Assembly (NCBI GenBank): GCA_031769625.1 | Contig: JAUIMM010000003.1 | Span: forward strand, 1,505,001 to 1,569,000 | Source of the DNA: Taudactylus pleione | Taxonomy: Eukaryota; Chordata; Amphibia; Anura; Myobatrachidae | DNA length: 64,000 nt | Reading direction: 5' to 3' | Part shown: positions 33,250-44,414 of the stretch, piece after piece | Layout: each line of letters starts with the position of its first letter | Position numbering within the stretch: the stretch's first letter is position 1 | Position numbers and translations under genes: made by a program | The notes under the pieces: model-generated | Told to the model about the DNA's origin: nothing | Databases searched by the model: none | What the model saw: the letters and a program-made list of their open reading frames with translations, nothing else

Positions 33250-34835
33250 AACGGAGGACCAAAATTTCTCCGATAAAAATAAAATAGGGAAAGATCAAGA
33301 ACCACTTCCTCCTAGTGCTGTTGCTGCTGCTGGGAGTTGTTCATCATCCCAGAGAGGAAGTAGGAACACCACTACTTTTACTAAACAATTGACCCTCCAA
33401 CAGTCCTTAGTGAGGAGGATGAAGTACGACAGCAGTCATCCTGAAGCAAAACGTATAACTGAGGCCTTGACTGCTATGTTGGTGTTAGACGTGCGTCTGG
33501 TATCCGCCATTAGTGCAGTGGGATTTAGACAATTGATGGAGGTAGTGTGTCCCCGGTTCCAAATACCGTCTAGATTCCACTTCACTAGGCCGGCGATACC
33601 GAGAATGTACAGAAACATCAGAAAAAGTGTCCTCAGTGTCCTGAAAAATGCGGTTGTACCCAATGTCCACTTAACCATGGACATGTGGACAAGTGGAACA
33701 GGGCAGACTAAGAACTATATGACTTTGTCAGCCCACTGGGTAGATGTATCACCTTACGCAGCAACAACAGCAGCGTCTCCAGTAGCAGCATCTCAGGAAC
33801 GCCAGCTTGTTCCAAGGCAGGCTACGCTGTGTATCACCAGTTTCAGTAAGAGGCACACCGCCGACAACCTCTTAGAGAAACTGAGGGAAATCATCGCCCA
33901 GTGGCTTACCCCACTTAGACTCTCCTGGGTATTTGTGATATCTGACAACGCCACCAATATTGTGCGGGCATTACATCTGGGCAAATTCTAGCACATCCCA
34001 TGTTTTGCTCACACAATAAACTTGGTGGTGCAGAATTTTCTGAAAAGCGACAGGGGCGTGCAGGAGACGCTTTGGGTGGCCCGAAAAATTTCTGGCCACT
34101 TTTGCCTGCGTGCGCCTGTGTCATAAGTAAAGGGCCGGCTGGCTTATCCGTTAAAGGGTGCTGTAACCCCCAAAGTGCACTCCAAACAAAATAAAAAATT
34201 CTTCTTTTTTTTTCTGTCTTTGTGAATTGTGTGGGCTGTAGACACACCTGCATCCTCAAAGCAGCAGCGACAAGCGTGCGTCTGCCTGTTAAAGGGTGGG
34301 GTAACCCTCAAAGTGCGCTCCACAAACAATAAAAAAATTCTTCTTTTTTTCTGTCTTTGTGAATTGTTTGGGCTTTAGCCGCACCTGCATCCTCAAAGCA
34401 GCAGTGACAAGTGTGCGTCTGTCTGTTAAAGGATTACATAGGTGACAGCATCCAAGTAGGCATGTCAGACAGTCCGTACCTGTACTGGCAGGAAAAAGAG
34501 GCAATTTGGAGGCCCCTATACAAACTGGCTCTATTTTACCTGAGTTGCCCCCCCTCCAGTGTGTACTCTGAAAGAGTGTTTAGTGCAGCCGGGAACCTTG
34601 TCAGCGAAAGGCGTAGGAGGTTGCTTTAACAAAATGTGGACAAGATGATGTTCCTAAAAATGAATTATCAACTCTTCCAGGGAGACCAGCCTCCAGAACA
34701 TACAGAGGGACCTGTGGTGGTGGATTCCAGTGGGGACGAATTAATACTCTGTGAGGATGAGGATGTACACAACACTGAAGAGGGTGAGGAATCGGTGAAT
34801 GAGGAGGATGAGGACGACATCTTGCCTCCATAGAG
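33250..34835 (+). pseudogene. hAT transposase, internally deleted
   Basis: Same family as 18757-21616. The start codon is ACG instead of ATG at about 33250. The BED-finger part is deleted, joining the N-terminal PLPPSA directly to a SCSSSQRGSRN segment. Frame 33389-33991 has RMKYDSSHPEAKRITEALTA, MDMWTSGTGQTKNYM, FSKRHTADNLLEKLREI and FVISDNATNIVRALHLGKF, ending in a stop where H of the next motif would be. Sequence to 34104 continues with LVVQNFLKSDRGVQ. The middle of the gene is then replaced by ~160-bp-type repeat sequence (34105-34430). The C-terminal dimerisation part resumes at 34430 (YWQEKEAIW, SVYSERVFSAAGNLVSERRR) and runs to an acidic tail EEDEDDILPP. Non-functional. Confidence 0.85.
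34105..34430 (+). repeat. Repeat units inside the transposase gene
   Basis: Two to three diverged subterminal units replace roughly 300 codons of transposase. The left one starts at TGCGTGCGCCTGTGTCATAA, like the authentic array. Confidence 0.8.
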
Positions 34836-35551
34836 CCAGTTTGTGCAGGGACAGATTATTTGCCAGCTTGTTTTGTGGGGGCCCAAACGAACCAATCATT
34901 TCAGCCACAGTCGTGTGGCAGACCCTGGCGCTGAAATGGTTGGTTTGTTAAAGTGTGCATGTCCTGTTTATACAACATAAGGGTGGGTGGGAGGGCCCAA
35001 GGACAATTCCATCTTGCACCTCTTTTTTTTCTTTGCATTATGTACTGTTTGGGGCCTAGTTTTTCAAACTGCCATCCTGTCTGCCACTGCAGTGTCACTC
35101 CTAGATGGGCCACGTGTTTGTGCCGCCCACTTGTGTGGCTTAGCATAGTCATCCATCTACCTCGGTGCAACCTTTTGGACATAAAAACACTATTGTGAGG
35201 TGTGAGGTGTTCAGAATAGACTGGAAATTAAGGTTTTTGAGGTTAATAATAGCATAGGAGCAGAAAAATCAACACATTCTGTGATTTTAGCTGTTTTTAT
35301 GCTTTTTAAAAAAAAAATACAGATCCAAAACACAAAACCCAGAACCCAAAACACCGAAGGGTGATTTTGGCAAAACCAATCCAGATCCAATACACAAAGA
35401 AAGATCCAGATCCAAAACCAAAACACAAAACACGAAAAGTGGCCGGTGCACACCCCTAGTGCAGTGTGTGCGGTGCGGGGCCCCCTGATACCCGGGAGCC
35501 CGTGCGCCCCGCACACACTGCACCCATTATAGATACGCCAGTGCATGAGTG

Positions 35552-37062
35552 CCAATCATGCTGGCTACATGCCCAGTGCTCTTGGATCTGCTGGCCATGC
35601 TCCCAGTCCCTTTCTCCAGTCAATAGATGCCGCATGCATTCACTTGTCATCTATTCACCATTCCCCCCCCATCTGGAACACTTTGTCGCCAAAATAGGGA
35701 TGGTTGGGAGGCATGCTAAAGGAAAGGTCTAAAAAAAAAGGGGCGTGGTCACACAATAGTATTCCCAATTCAAACTACACCACACAATAGCACAATCTTA
35801 TTCACATTACACCGCACATAGTGTCCGATTCACATTACACCACATAGTATTGTCCCTTATTTATGTTCTGACACACAGTAGTGCCTCTTTTACATAATGC
35901 CAACATTAGTAGTGCCCCTAATACAATACCCACAGTGGTAGTGCCCCTAATACAATGCCCACAGTAGTAGTGACCCTTGTACAATGCCTACAGCAGTAGT
36001 GGCACTTACACATAATGCCCACAGCAGTGGTAACCCTTCTGCAGTGCCCCCCAGTAGTGGTGCCCCTTCTGCAATGCCCATATTAGTAGTGGCCCCAGTA
36101 GTAATGCCCCCAGTGGTAGTGCCCCCAAATATAATGCTCCCTGTATTAGTGGCCCCAGTAGTAATGCCCCTGTAATAGTGCCCCCAGTAGTAATGCCCCC
36201 TGTAAAAGTGCCCATAGTAATGCCCCTGTAATAATGACCCAAGAAGTTAGCCCCCAGTAGTAGTGCCCCTGTAATAATGCCCAGTAGTAGTGCCCCTGTG
36301 AAATTGCTCCCAGTAGTAGTGCTTCCAATAGTAATGCCCCTGTGATAATGCCTCCAGTAGTAGTGCCCCTGTAAACGTGTCCCCAGTAACCTCTGTAATA
36401 GTATCCCGAGTAGCCCCTTTAATAGTGTCCCCTAGTAGCCCCTGTAATAGTGTCCCCAGTAGCCCCTGTAATAGTGCCCCCAGTAGCCCCTGTAATAGTG
36501 CCCCCAGTAGCCCCTGTAAAAGTGCCCCAGTAACCCCTATAATAGTGCCCCCAGTAGCCACTGTAATAGTGCCCCAGTAGCTCATGTAGTAGTGCCCCCG
36601 TAGCACCTGTAATAGTGCCCCCAGTAGCCCCTGTAGTAGTGCCCCCAGTAGCCCCTGTAGTAAAGTCCCCTGTAAGAGTGCCATGCAACACACACACACA
36701 CACACACAAAAAACAGAAAACTTAAGCCCCGATCCTACGTCTGCCGCTCCTCATAACTATGGGAGGGACTTCATGACGTATCTCACATAGTGGCCATGGG
36801 GAAGCCTAGCTGGAGCTCAGGAGTATGCTCTGGCTGCTGCGGCGGGGAGCCAGTTGCCCGCTGGTAAAATCTCAGCAGGCGCCTGGCAAATGAAGCCTCC
36901 CTGCGGCAGCTGCGGGTAGAAGGTGGGAAGGAGTGTGGCATGAGGAAGGGGGGGGGGAATGGGAAGGAGTGTGGCAGCGGGAGGATTCCTGTATAAGTTT
37001 GGCCACGCTGGGGATTGAGCGCCCTCTGCTGGCTGGTGCAGGGCTGGGCCACCCTGCATATA
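35552..37062. mobile_element. Minisatellite-bearing DNA element (third copy)
   Basis: Contains the AGTGCCCCCAGTAGT array (35860-36670) and a right part with a GCGCCTGGCAAATGAAGC block like the other minisatellite hATs (GACGTATCTCACATAGTGG, GGGAGCCAGTTGCCCGCTGG). Boundaries are approximate; the right end may be within the perfect hairpin at 37037-37080. Confidence 0.55.
35860..36690. repeat. Minisatellite, TAGTGCCCCCAGTAGT-type
   Basis: Irregular array; units of about 30-36 bp with CCCCTGTAATAGTGCCCCCA. Gly/Tyr/Thr-rich frames on the minus strand are artefacts. A short (CA)n follows at 36690-36708. Confidence 0.9.
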
Positions 37063-37080
37063 GGGTGGCCCAGCCCTGCA
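37037..37080. repeat. Perfect 19-bp hairpin
   Basis: TGCAGGGCTGGGCCACCCT pairs perfectly with AGGGTGGCCCAGCCCTGCA around a 6-base loop. Confidence 0.9.
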
Positions 37081-37084
37081 TATT

Positions 37085-37770
37085 CTTTTAAAAGACACTT
37101 GCAAAGTTCCTCATTATAAACCTCCTGCTTAATGATTGGAGGTAGTCCTTCCAAAAAATAGTTTAGTGGGGGACCAAACAAACCAAGAACTTCAGCCTCA
37201 AAAGTTTCAATCCTTGTCGCTGAAGTGCTTGGTTTGTTAAACTGTGCATATCTTTTTTAATATCCAACATAAGGGTGGGTGGAAGGGCTCAAGGACTATT
37301 CCATCTTGCATCTCTTTTCTTTTGCATTATGCGCTGCTTGGGGCATTGCTGACTGACATTTTTATAGTTTATTAAACTGTCGTCCAGTCTGCCACTGCTG
37401 TGTGGTAATGTTTTAAAAATGTCCTATATTTTTTTAAACTGCCGTGCATTTGTGCCGCTGCTCTGTCGCTTACTTTAGCCAGCCTTTGGCCTAAATTGAT
37501 GAAAAGTAGTGAAAACAATATTGTGAGCTGTGAGGTGGTCAACATTGACTGGAAATGACTGGAAAGTAATGTTATTAAGGTTAATAATACTGTTGGAGCA
37601 AAAACAGGCCCACATTATGTGATTGTAGCTGTTTTATCATTTAAAAAAAAAAAAAATACAGATGCAAAACCAAAACACATGAGGGTGGTTTTGCTAAACC
37701 AGAACCACAATCAAAATGCAAAAGTTAATCCATATCCAAAACCAAAGCCAAAGTTGGTGCGCATCTCTAA
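37085..37770 (+). mobile_element. hAT 3' end fragment (ZBED-type family)
   Basis: Matches the 3' non-coding part of the family: AACATAAGGGTGGGTGG, CCATCTTGCA, TTTTAGCTGTTTT-like and A-rich CCAAAACC motifs, ending TTGGTGCGCATCTCTA. No coding part remains. Confidence 0.7.
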
Positions 37771-37879
37771 TGAAAACAAACTGAGACAACAAACACATTT
37801 GTTTCGCTCTTTCATAGAGCAGCAATGCCAAGTGCAGGCCACACAAGATGCCCAAGAGGAGAGCATGTCTAGCAGTAGG

Positions 37880-39010
37880 GCCATGAGGCCCCTGAGAATA
37901 CTAATAGTCATGAGGTCCTGGAGAATACTAATGGCCATGAGGCCCCTGAGGATACTAATGGCCATGAGGTCCTGGAGAATACTAATAGTCATGAGGTCCT
38001 GGAGAATACTAATTACCATGAGGCCCCTGAGGATACTAATGGTCATGAGGCTTTTGAGAATGCTAATGGCCAGGTGGCCCCTGAGAATGCTAATGGTCAT
38101 GAGGCTCTTGAGAATGCTAATGGTCAGATGGTCACTGAGAATGCTAATGGCCATGAGGCACCTAAGGATGCTAATGGCCAGATGGTCACTGAGAATGCTA
38201 ATGGCCATGAGGCACCTAAGGATGCCAATGGCCACAAGGCATCTGATAATGGTTATGGCTCTGAGGACCTCATTCAGACCCACTCACTAGGATGCGTTCG
38301 CTCGTAGCTGGCCGATCTTCGCATTCTGCGCATGCGTATGCATCGCAGTGCGCGTGCTGGAACCAGTGCGAGAGATCGGGATGCGTTCACTCACTGCGCA
38401 TAAACTGCCCAGCAGAGTGAGTGACGGCAGAAGCCATTTGTGGGTGTTGACAGGGGCTCGCCATTAAAAATGGGGTAGTGGAGTTGCGAATGCAGGCGTG
38501 CCTGAGCGTTTCAATGCCGTTTCAGAGGCGTGCATAATTAAGAGGCAGCGTCATTGTACACATCACCTGGCTGGATTTTACACTGAAGTGCTTGCTGTGC
38601 TTGCGCTAGGGTATGGACTGCCTCAAACGCTGCGATCGCTTCCGATGGTACCCGATGTAGCGATGGTTGCATACACTTCCTGGAGATGACATGCGCAAGT
38701 GGGCATCTTAAGACAGGCTAGTGGGCGTCGCAATACACAAAGCGATTGCACGCCATGACATAGTGGGCATGCTAATGCCTTGCCATGCGATCGCCTGCCT
38801 TGCTGTGGGTTGGACGGATTTGCATACGCTGGGTGCGAGCGTACGCATCTAGTGAGTGGGTCTGAATCGAGCCCTGAGTTCCCTGAAAATGCTAATAGCA
38901 ATGAGGCACATGAGAATGCTAATGGTTAGGTAGTCCCTGAGAATGCTAATGGCCATGAGGTCCCTGAGAATGCTAATGGCTATAGGGTCCTGGAGAATGA
39001 TGAGAACCAA
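37880..39010. repeat. 27-bp minisatellite split by a MITE
   Basis: About 14 units of ATGAGGCCCCTGAGAATGCT + AATGGCC lie at 37880-38264, and about four more at 38882-39010, separated by the MITE 38265-38874. The unit is a multiple of three, so frames stay open; one reads as nine-residue repeats (PENANGHEA, PKDANGQMV). Stops upstream and downstream argue against a gene. Confidence 0.85.
38265..38874. mobile_element. Harbinger-type MITE inside the minisatellite
   Basis: 610-bp element, left end GGACCTCATTCAGACCCACT, right end AGTGGGTCTGAATCGAGCCC-like, with a perfect TGA duplication (38262-38264, 38875-38877). Confidence 0.85.
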
Positions 39011-39217
39011 TGAGTTCAAACGGCGGAATCAGAAATCCGGGAAGTGGGTACAGTGGCAGAATGTCAGCACCAGGAAGATGGTGGAAGTGGAGGATCCTGA
39101 CTGAACTCTGAAGACTGTAAATAACTGTGTCACCTTATCCTAGCGTAACAGAATGTTTGTTTTTGTACACATGACCCTGTAGGCCTTAGATGACTCATTG
39201 TTGGCATAGCAAAATGA

Positions 39218-40044
39218 GGGCCTGATTCAGAGCTGGACGCTCTTTGAGAGCACTCCCTCTGAATCAAGGTGTCCCTTTTTTTTTTTTTAAAGACGGCCTC
39301 CTGGCCGCTCGCATAGCTGTGGGTGACCACCCACAGCTTATGCTAGCGGCCAGGTGATGGTCGCGATGGTCAAGACCATCGTGACCATCGGGCTTGCGAC
39401 GAGACCCTTGTGGTAGGGTCTCGTGGCCGCAAGCCCCAGTGAGCTTCTGGCTCTAATAGAGCCGGAAGCTCACCACTGACATCATTCATGATGCCGCCCC
39501 CAAACGGCAGGCCTCCGTTTGGCAAGCCACCCCCCCCCGACCAGTCTACCAAACGGGGCGAGCTGTCGATCAACATCGACAGCCGCCCCTTTTGGATGCG
39601 AGCACCGGAGCAAGTGATTTCTCGCTCGCTCCGGGCTCGCGCACTCCGTGCATGCGCACTGCCTAACAATTGACCCGCTTGCGAGCGCATAGCACTTGCG
39701 AGCGGGTCTGAATCAGGCGGGTCTGAATCTTGTAGTAGGGTCTCGTCTGCCGCAAGCCCGGAGTGCTTTTGCTTTTTGCATTTGGTGGGTGTGCTGGGGG
39801 CGTGGCTGCCCGCCTCCATCTGGGCAGCCACGCCCCCAGCACACCCACCAAATGGGGCGTGCTGTCACTCACCATCGACAGCATGTCCCCTTTGGTGCGA
39901 GACCCATAGCGACGGCTTGGCCATTGTTATTCGGGTCTCGCGCATGCGCACGATGGAGCTCCCTCCGTCGTGCAAATGCACACTTGGGCACCATCAACCC
40001 GCTTGCGAGTGCTCAGCGCTCGCGAGCGGGTCTGAATTAGACCC
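39218..40044. mobile_element. Dimeric hairpin-chain MITE
   Basis: The first unit, 39218 to about 39710, runs from GGGCCTGATTCAG to CGGGTCTGAATCAGG and contains the same hairpin series as 31742-32262 in reverse order. A second partial unit (about 39711-40044) repeats the distal hairpins (TTGGTGGGTGTGCTGGGGGC and complement) and ends GGGTCTGAATTAGACCC. Flanks TGA / TGT suggest a decayed 3-bp duplication around the whole. Confidence 0.7.
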
Positions 40045-40277
40045 TGTGTGCCCAGAAAGAGGGCGTGTGCCTATGCAGAAATACTCGCATTGGCACCTGG
40101 AGAGGTGGTACGGGGTGTTCTAACGATATGCTTTCGGTATCCCGGCGGTCTGGATGCCGATGTTACTATTACAGAAGCCCAGTGCCAGCATCCCGACCGC
40201 CGGGATACCGAAGTTAATTATCGGGGTGTTAGGGGGGTTAGTCACTACATGTTTGAATGAGCAGGTGTGGATGTAAT

Positions 40278-41150
40278 TAGAGATGTGCGGTTTTCAGGAA
40301 ACCCGAACCTTGGGGTTGAACCGAGTCCCGGCTCGGATCACTTTTGGGGTTCTGAGTAGAACTAAGGACCTCATTCAGAGTCGGTCGAAGTGGCCACACG
40401 GTCGTACGGGAAAAGGGGCCGGATATTCAAATGATTCCCTCGCAAGTTGCATCCCTAAGTTCGGATCGGTAGCTGGCCGACCAAGGGGAGGAAGCGGTCG
40501 GAATTAAAAAAAATACGCCCCCTACTCGTACGCATTGCACGTCATCTCCGGGCATATAAGGATTAATCGAGACCATCGGGAACCATCGGAACTGGTCGTA
40601 GAGCTTAAGGTTGACCATACCCTCTCTTAAGCTCTAGGATCATGTCAGTGTAAAAACCTCCCATGTCACATGTACTATGACGATACTTTGTTAATTATGC
40701 ACTCCCATAAACCGTATGCACTCCCATAAAACGCCGTTCGCATAATTAGGCACGCCTGCGTTCGGATCTCCACTCCCCCGTTTTCAACCACCTTCCTCTG
40801 TTACCACCCACAAAAGTCTCATTCTGTCACTCAAACTACCGACCTGGCTGTGTTCAAGGAGAGAGAAATTTCTGATCGTAGCGGCTAATTTGCGCAAGCG
40901 CATTGCGAACTTTACGCGTGCGCAGTATAGCGAACATTGGTGGTGTACGACCGTGCGGCCGCTTCGACCGACTCTGAATGAGGTCCTAAGTCCTGGCTTG
41001 GGTCTTCCCATAAGTTTAGAACTCTGATCTAAAACCCAAATCTTGGGTATTGAATTGCAGGTAAACAGGTCCAAATTACATTATTTTAGCTGTGGTGACT
41101 TTAAAAAAAAAAAAAAATATATATATAATTTTTTTTTCACATATTAGCCT
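40278..41150 (+). mobile_element. hAT MITE with a Harbinger MITE inside
   Basis: Begins TAGAGATGTGCGGTTTTC, the terminal repeat type seen complete at 47460-47742, and resumes after the Harbinger insertion with AACCCAAATCTTGGG and TTTTAGCTG. The 3' end is lost in an A/T-rich tract. Confidence 0.65.
40366..40986. mobile_element. Harbinger-type MITE (GGACCTCATTCAGAGTCGG family)
   Basis: 621-bp element with a perfect TAA duplication (40363-40365, 40987-40989) and long inverted ends shared with 10132-11075. Confidence 0.9.
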
Positions 41151-41354
41151 GCCGGCACCTACACTCTGTCGTGTCCCCCCTGCTGCAGTACTGAATGTAG
41201 TACCCAGCCCTTACACTCCCACCAAGCCCCAGCCTCCGCCTGGTCCCTCCTGCAGAGCAATCTGAAGATTGGAACTGGAACTGAGTGATGCCAGAGACGG
41301 GGAGGAAGTGACAGAGGGCAGGGGAGGTGCAACCGCTGCTGATCCTGGCACTGA

Positions 41355-41952
41355 GGGCCTGATTCAGAGCCGCTCGTAAGCGGTCGCTCGTTCGCTCCGA
41401 GCGATGTTCGCACAACTGCGCATGCGTATGGGTCGTAATGTGCATGCGCCAACCAGTCATTGCGGTTGGAAATCGAGTGCTCGCAAAATAGTGAGTGCCT
41501 GCTAATTTAAGTGACAGGATGAGGCGTTTGTGGGTGGTAACAGGGGAAGGTGCTTGAAAACGGGGAGTGGTGATCCGAACGCAGGCGTGCCAAACGGTCA
41601 AAACGGGCGTTTTAAGGGTGTGCATAATTAACAAAGCAGCGTCACTGACCACGTCACTTGGTTGTTTCTTAGCCTGAACTGCTCGCATGATTACGGTAGG
41701 AAAATCCAAACACAAGCACTGCGAGCAGTTCAGACGCCTTTTGATGTACTCTATTAATCTAATAAATAGCGGAGATGACGTAGGATGCGAGCGGCCAGGG
41801 GGCGTCTTTACAAAATAGCGAGCGCATGTTTTGTTCGCTCACTCAGACATAGAGGTGTCAACAGACCGCAAAGAGCGAGCGCTCAATTTAAATAGCCGGC
41901 CCCTTTTTCAGAACGAGCGAGCGCAAATAGCATCCGGCTCTGAATCAGGCAC
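41355..41952. mobile_element. Harbinger-type MITE (~597-bp family)
   Basis: 598 bp, TGA duplication (41352-41354, 41953-41955). Sister of 27671-28266 and 46102-46700. Confidence 0.9.
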
Positions 41953-42079
41953 TGAGATCAAGATGGAACACACTGCAGCCTCTGGTGGCCTGCTGCCTAT
42001 CTGCTTAGCACAGTACTGGTGGCCAGGAGGCTGCAAGCTTTGGGGACCACTGACGAGCAGCAGGTAGGAAACACTGGGG

Positions 42080-42800
42080 GTTTCAGGCGGGGGTTTGGTC
42101 TAGGAATGGGGTGGGGACTACTGCCAGAGATAATCTCATATGCTCAAAAGAGTGGGTGTGCAGTAATATGGGGGCTAGGGATCTAGGGCTGCAGCAATAT
42201 GGGTGCAGGAGGATATAGGGTGCAGTAAGATCAGGAGTGGTGATGTGGGGGTGCAGTAAAATGGGTGCAGGGTGACCTGGGGGTGCAGGTTGACATGGGG
42301 TGTCTAAGATGGGGGCTGGTGATGTTTGGATACAGGATGGCTTGGTGTGGGGTGACATGGGGTGCAGTAAGACTGGGTGTGGGGTGACATGGGGATGCAG
42401 TAAGACTGGGTGTGGGGTGACATTGGGGGGCAGTAAGACTGTGTGTGTGTGTGTGGTGACATTGGGGGGCAGTAAGAGTGGGAGCAGGGTGACATGGATG
42501 TGCAGTAATCTAGGGTGACATGAAGGTACAGTAGGCTGGTGCAGGGTGACATGAGGTGCAATAAAGCTCGGTTCATTGTGATGTGGCTACAGTACAATGA
42601 GGCTGGTCATGTTTTTACAGTAAGACTGATTGCAGTGGTAAATTGGGACTGTGGTAGAAGAGGGCTAGTGATGGAGGTACAGTAAAGCAGGTTTCTTGTG
42701 ACATGGGGGTACAATAAGATGGAGCTGGTGATATGGGGTACAGTAACTTAAGATTATGTGGATGGTGACATGGAGGTGCAGTAAGACGTGGGCTGGTGAT
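42080..42800. repeat. Minisatellite, GGTGACATGGGGTGCAGTAA-type
   Basis: Irregular units of about 30-35 bp with GGGTGCAGTAAGACTGGG, degenerating to both sides. Non-coding. Confidence 0.9.
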
Positions 42801-43194
42801 GTCGGCAGGGGCAGGCTGGGAGGGGGCAGGGTACCAGATGCCCCTGTGCCAGTCCCACTGGCACTTGCAGACAGCGTTACAAAAGACAAGTAAGGTAAGT
42901 ATAGCTGGAGACACAAGGGAATGGGCCGAATAGACACAGAGGACATGGAGCTGGGGACCCAGAGGATGGCACTGGGAGAGAAGAGATAATGCTGGGGCCA
43001 CAGGACATGGACAGAGAAGATGGTGCTGGAGTGACACAAGGGGATGGTGCTGTTGAGACACCCAGGGGGAAGGTGTGGCTGGTGCTGGAGAAACACAGGG
43101 GGCTGGTGCTGGAGACACAGGTAGGACCATTGGTCGAATTAGTAAAAAAGGCTGAGGGACAGTATGTAATCTTCAGTAATATCCCTTTCACCCT

Positions 43195-44405
43195 ACAAGC
43201 AGGGGTTAAAGTGGGCCAGAAAGGGGCGGAACTGCGTTCCGTCACTTCTATCTGGAGACGGAACCAGTTCCGCCTCCTCTGACCCACCTAACCCCGGCGC
43301 TGCAGGGAGGTTCCATTTGCCGGGCGCCTGCTGAGATTTTGTTACCAGCGTGCGCCCGGCTCCCTCCCCTCAGCACCAGCGGCAGCCAGCGGCGGGAGCT
43401 CACTCATGAGCTCTGGCTTCCGGATCCTGCAGTGGGCAGTGCACTATGGGAGAGGTGTCATGACGTCTCTCCCATAGTTCAGACTGAGGAGCAGAAAGGC
43501 GGACCAGATGGCAGCGGACGCGGGAGTGGGGCTTAAAGTAAATATTTGTTTTTTTTGTTGTTGTTGTGTAAGCGGCTTCACAATTGGGGACATTACTACG
43601 GAGGACATTACTCAGGGGGCACTACTACTGGGGACATTACTCGGGGGGCACTACTACTGGGGGCATTACACAGGGGACATTACTATTGGGGGCATTACTA
43701 GGGGCACTACTACTGGGGGCATTACTATTGGGGGCATTACTCAGGTGGCACTACTACTTGGGGCATTACTATAAAGGGGCACTACTACAGGGGGCATTAC
43801 TACTAGGGGCACTATTACAGGGGGATCACTAATGTGGGCATTGCATAGAGGGCACCACTCCTGGGGGCACTGCATAAGGGGGGCTCTGCATAAGGGACAC
43901 CACTACTGTGGGCTCTGCATAAGGGGCATTACCACTGTAGGCACTGCATAAGGGGCACTATCACTGTGGGCACTGCATAAGGGGCACTATCACTGTGGGC
44001 ACTGCATAAGGTTTACCACCATTACTGGGGGCACTGCATAAGGGGCACCACTACAGAGGGCACTGCATAAGGGGCACTACCACTACTGTGGGCTCCGCAT
44101 AAGGAGCACTATCACTGTGGGCACTGCATAAGAGGCACTATCACTGTGGGCACTGCATAAGGTTTAGTACCATAACTGGGGGCACTGTATAAGGGGCACC
44201 ACTACAGAGGGCACTGCATAAGGGGCACTACCACTACTGTGGGCTCCGCATAAGGTGCACTACCACTGTGGGCACTACATAAGGGGCACTACCACTATTG
44301 GGGGTGCTGCATAAGGGGCACCACTATAGAGGGCACTGCATAAGGGGCACTACCATTATTGTGAGCTCTGTATAAGGGGCACTACCACTGTGGGCACTGC
44401 ATAAG
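43195..44405. mobile_element. Minisatellite-bearing DNA element (fourth copy)
   Basis: The left part has a near-palindrome GGCGGAACTGCGTTCCG ... CGGAACCAGTTCCGCC (43226-43274), then GCGCCTGCTGAGATTTTGTT, GCAGCCAGCGGCGGGAGCTC and a GGGAGAGGTGTCATGACGTC palindrome, all related to the other minisatellite elements. The right part is an array of GGGGGCATTACTACTGGGGGC then GGGCACTGCATAAGGGGCAC units. No right end or target duplication found. Confidence 0.55.
43590..44405. repeat. Minisatellite, GGGGCACTACTACTGGGGGC-type
   Basis: Two sub-arrays: 43590-43830 with units of about 25-30 bp, then 43840-44405 with CACTGCATAAGGGGCACTAC units, including a duplicated ~190-bp block with GGTTTACCACC/GGTTTAGTACC. 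Confidence 0.9.
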
Positions 44406-44414
44406 AGAGCAAAT

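Larger units (their letters stand above)
31227..35455 (+). mobile_element. Inner hAT element, same family as 17834-24232
   Basis: Left end TAGGGGTGAGCGGGTTCGG, right end complementary to TAGGGGTGTGCACC, perfect 8-bp duplication GTGCAGTG (31219-31226 and 35456-35463). It carries the conserved 5' arm with promoter, about six ~160-bp repeats, an internally deleted transposase and an A-rich 3' end with CCAGATCCAAAAC-type motifs. This copy defines the family's authentic 5' and 3' ends. Confidence 0.9.
30970..35543. mobile_element. Outer hAT element of a three-layer nest
   Basis: The ends CAGGGTCATTTTAAGAGAGG and the complement of CACTGGCGTATCTATAATGG are flanked by CAAGAGTG (30962-30969) and CATGAGTG (35544-35551), 7/8. 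Its own sequence is only about 345 bp; the rest is the inner hAT. A second copy of its left half is seen inverted at 45470-45660. Confidence 0.7.

Noticed and set aside
35984..36709. Gly/Thr/Ala/Tyr-rich minus-strand frames and Ser/Pro-rich plus-strand frames
   Set aside because: Translations of the GTGCCCCCAGTAGT minisatellite.
37880..39010. Possible CRISPR-like array (regular repeats)
   Set aside because: Head-to-tail minisatellite with no unique spacers, in a vertebrate-type sequence.
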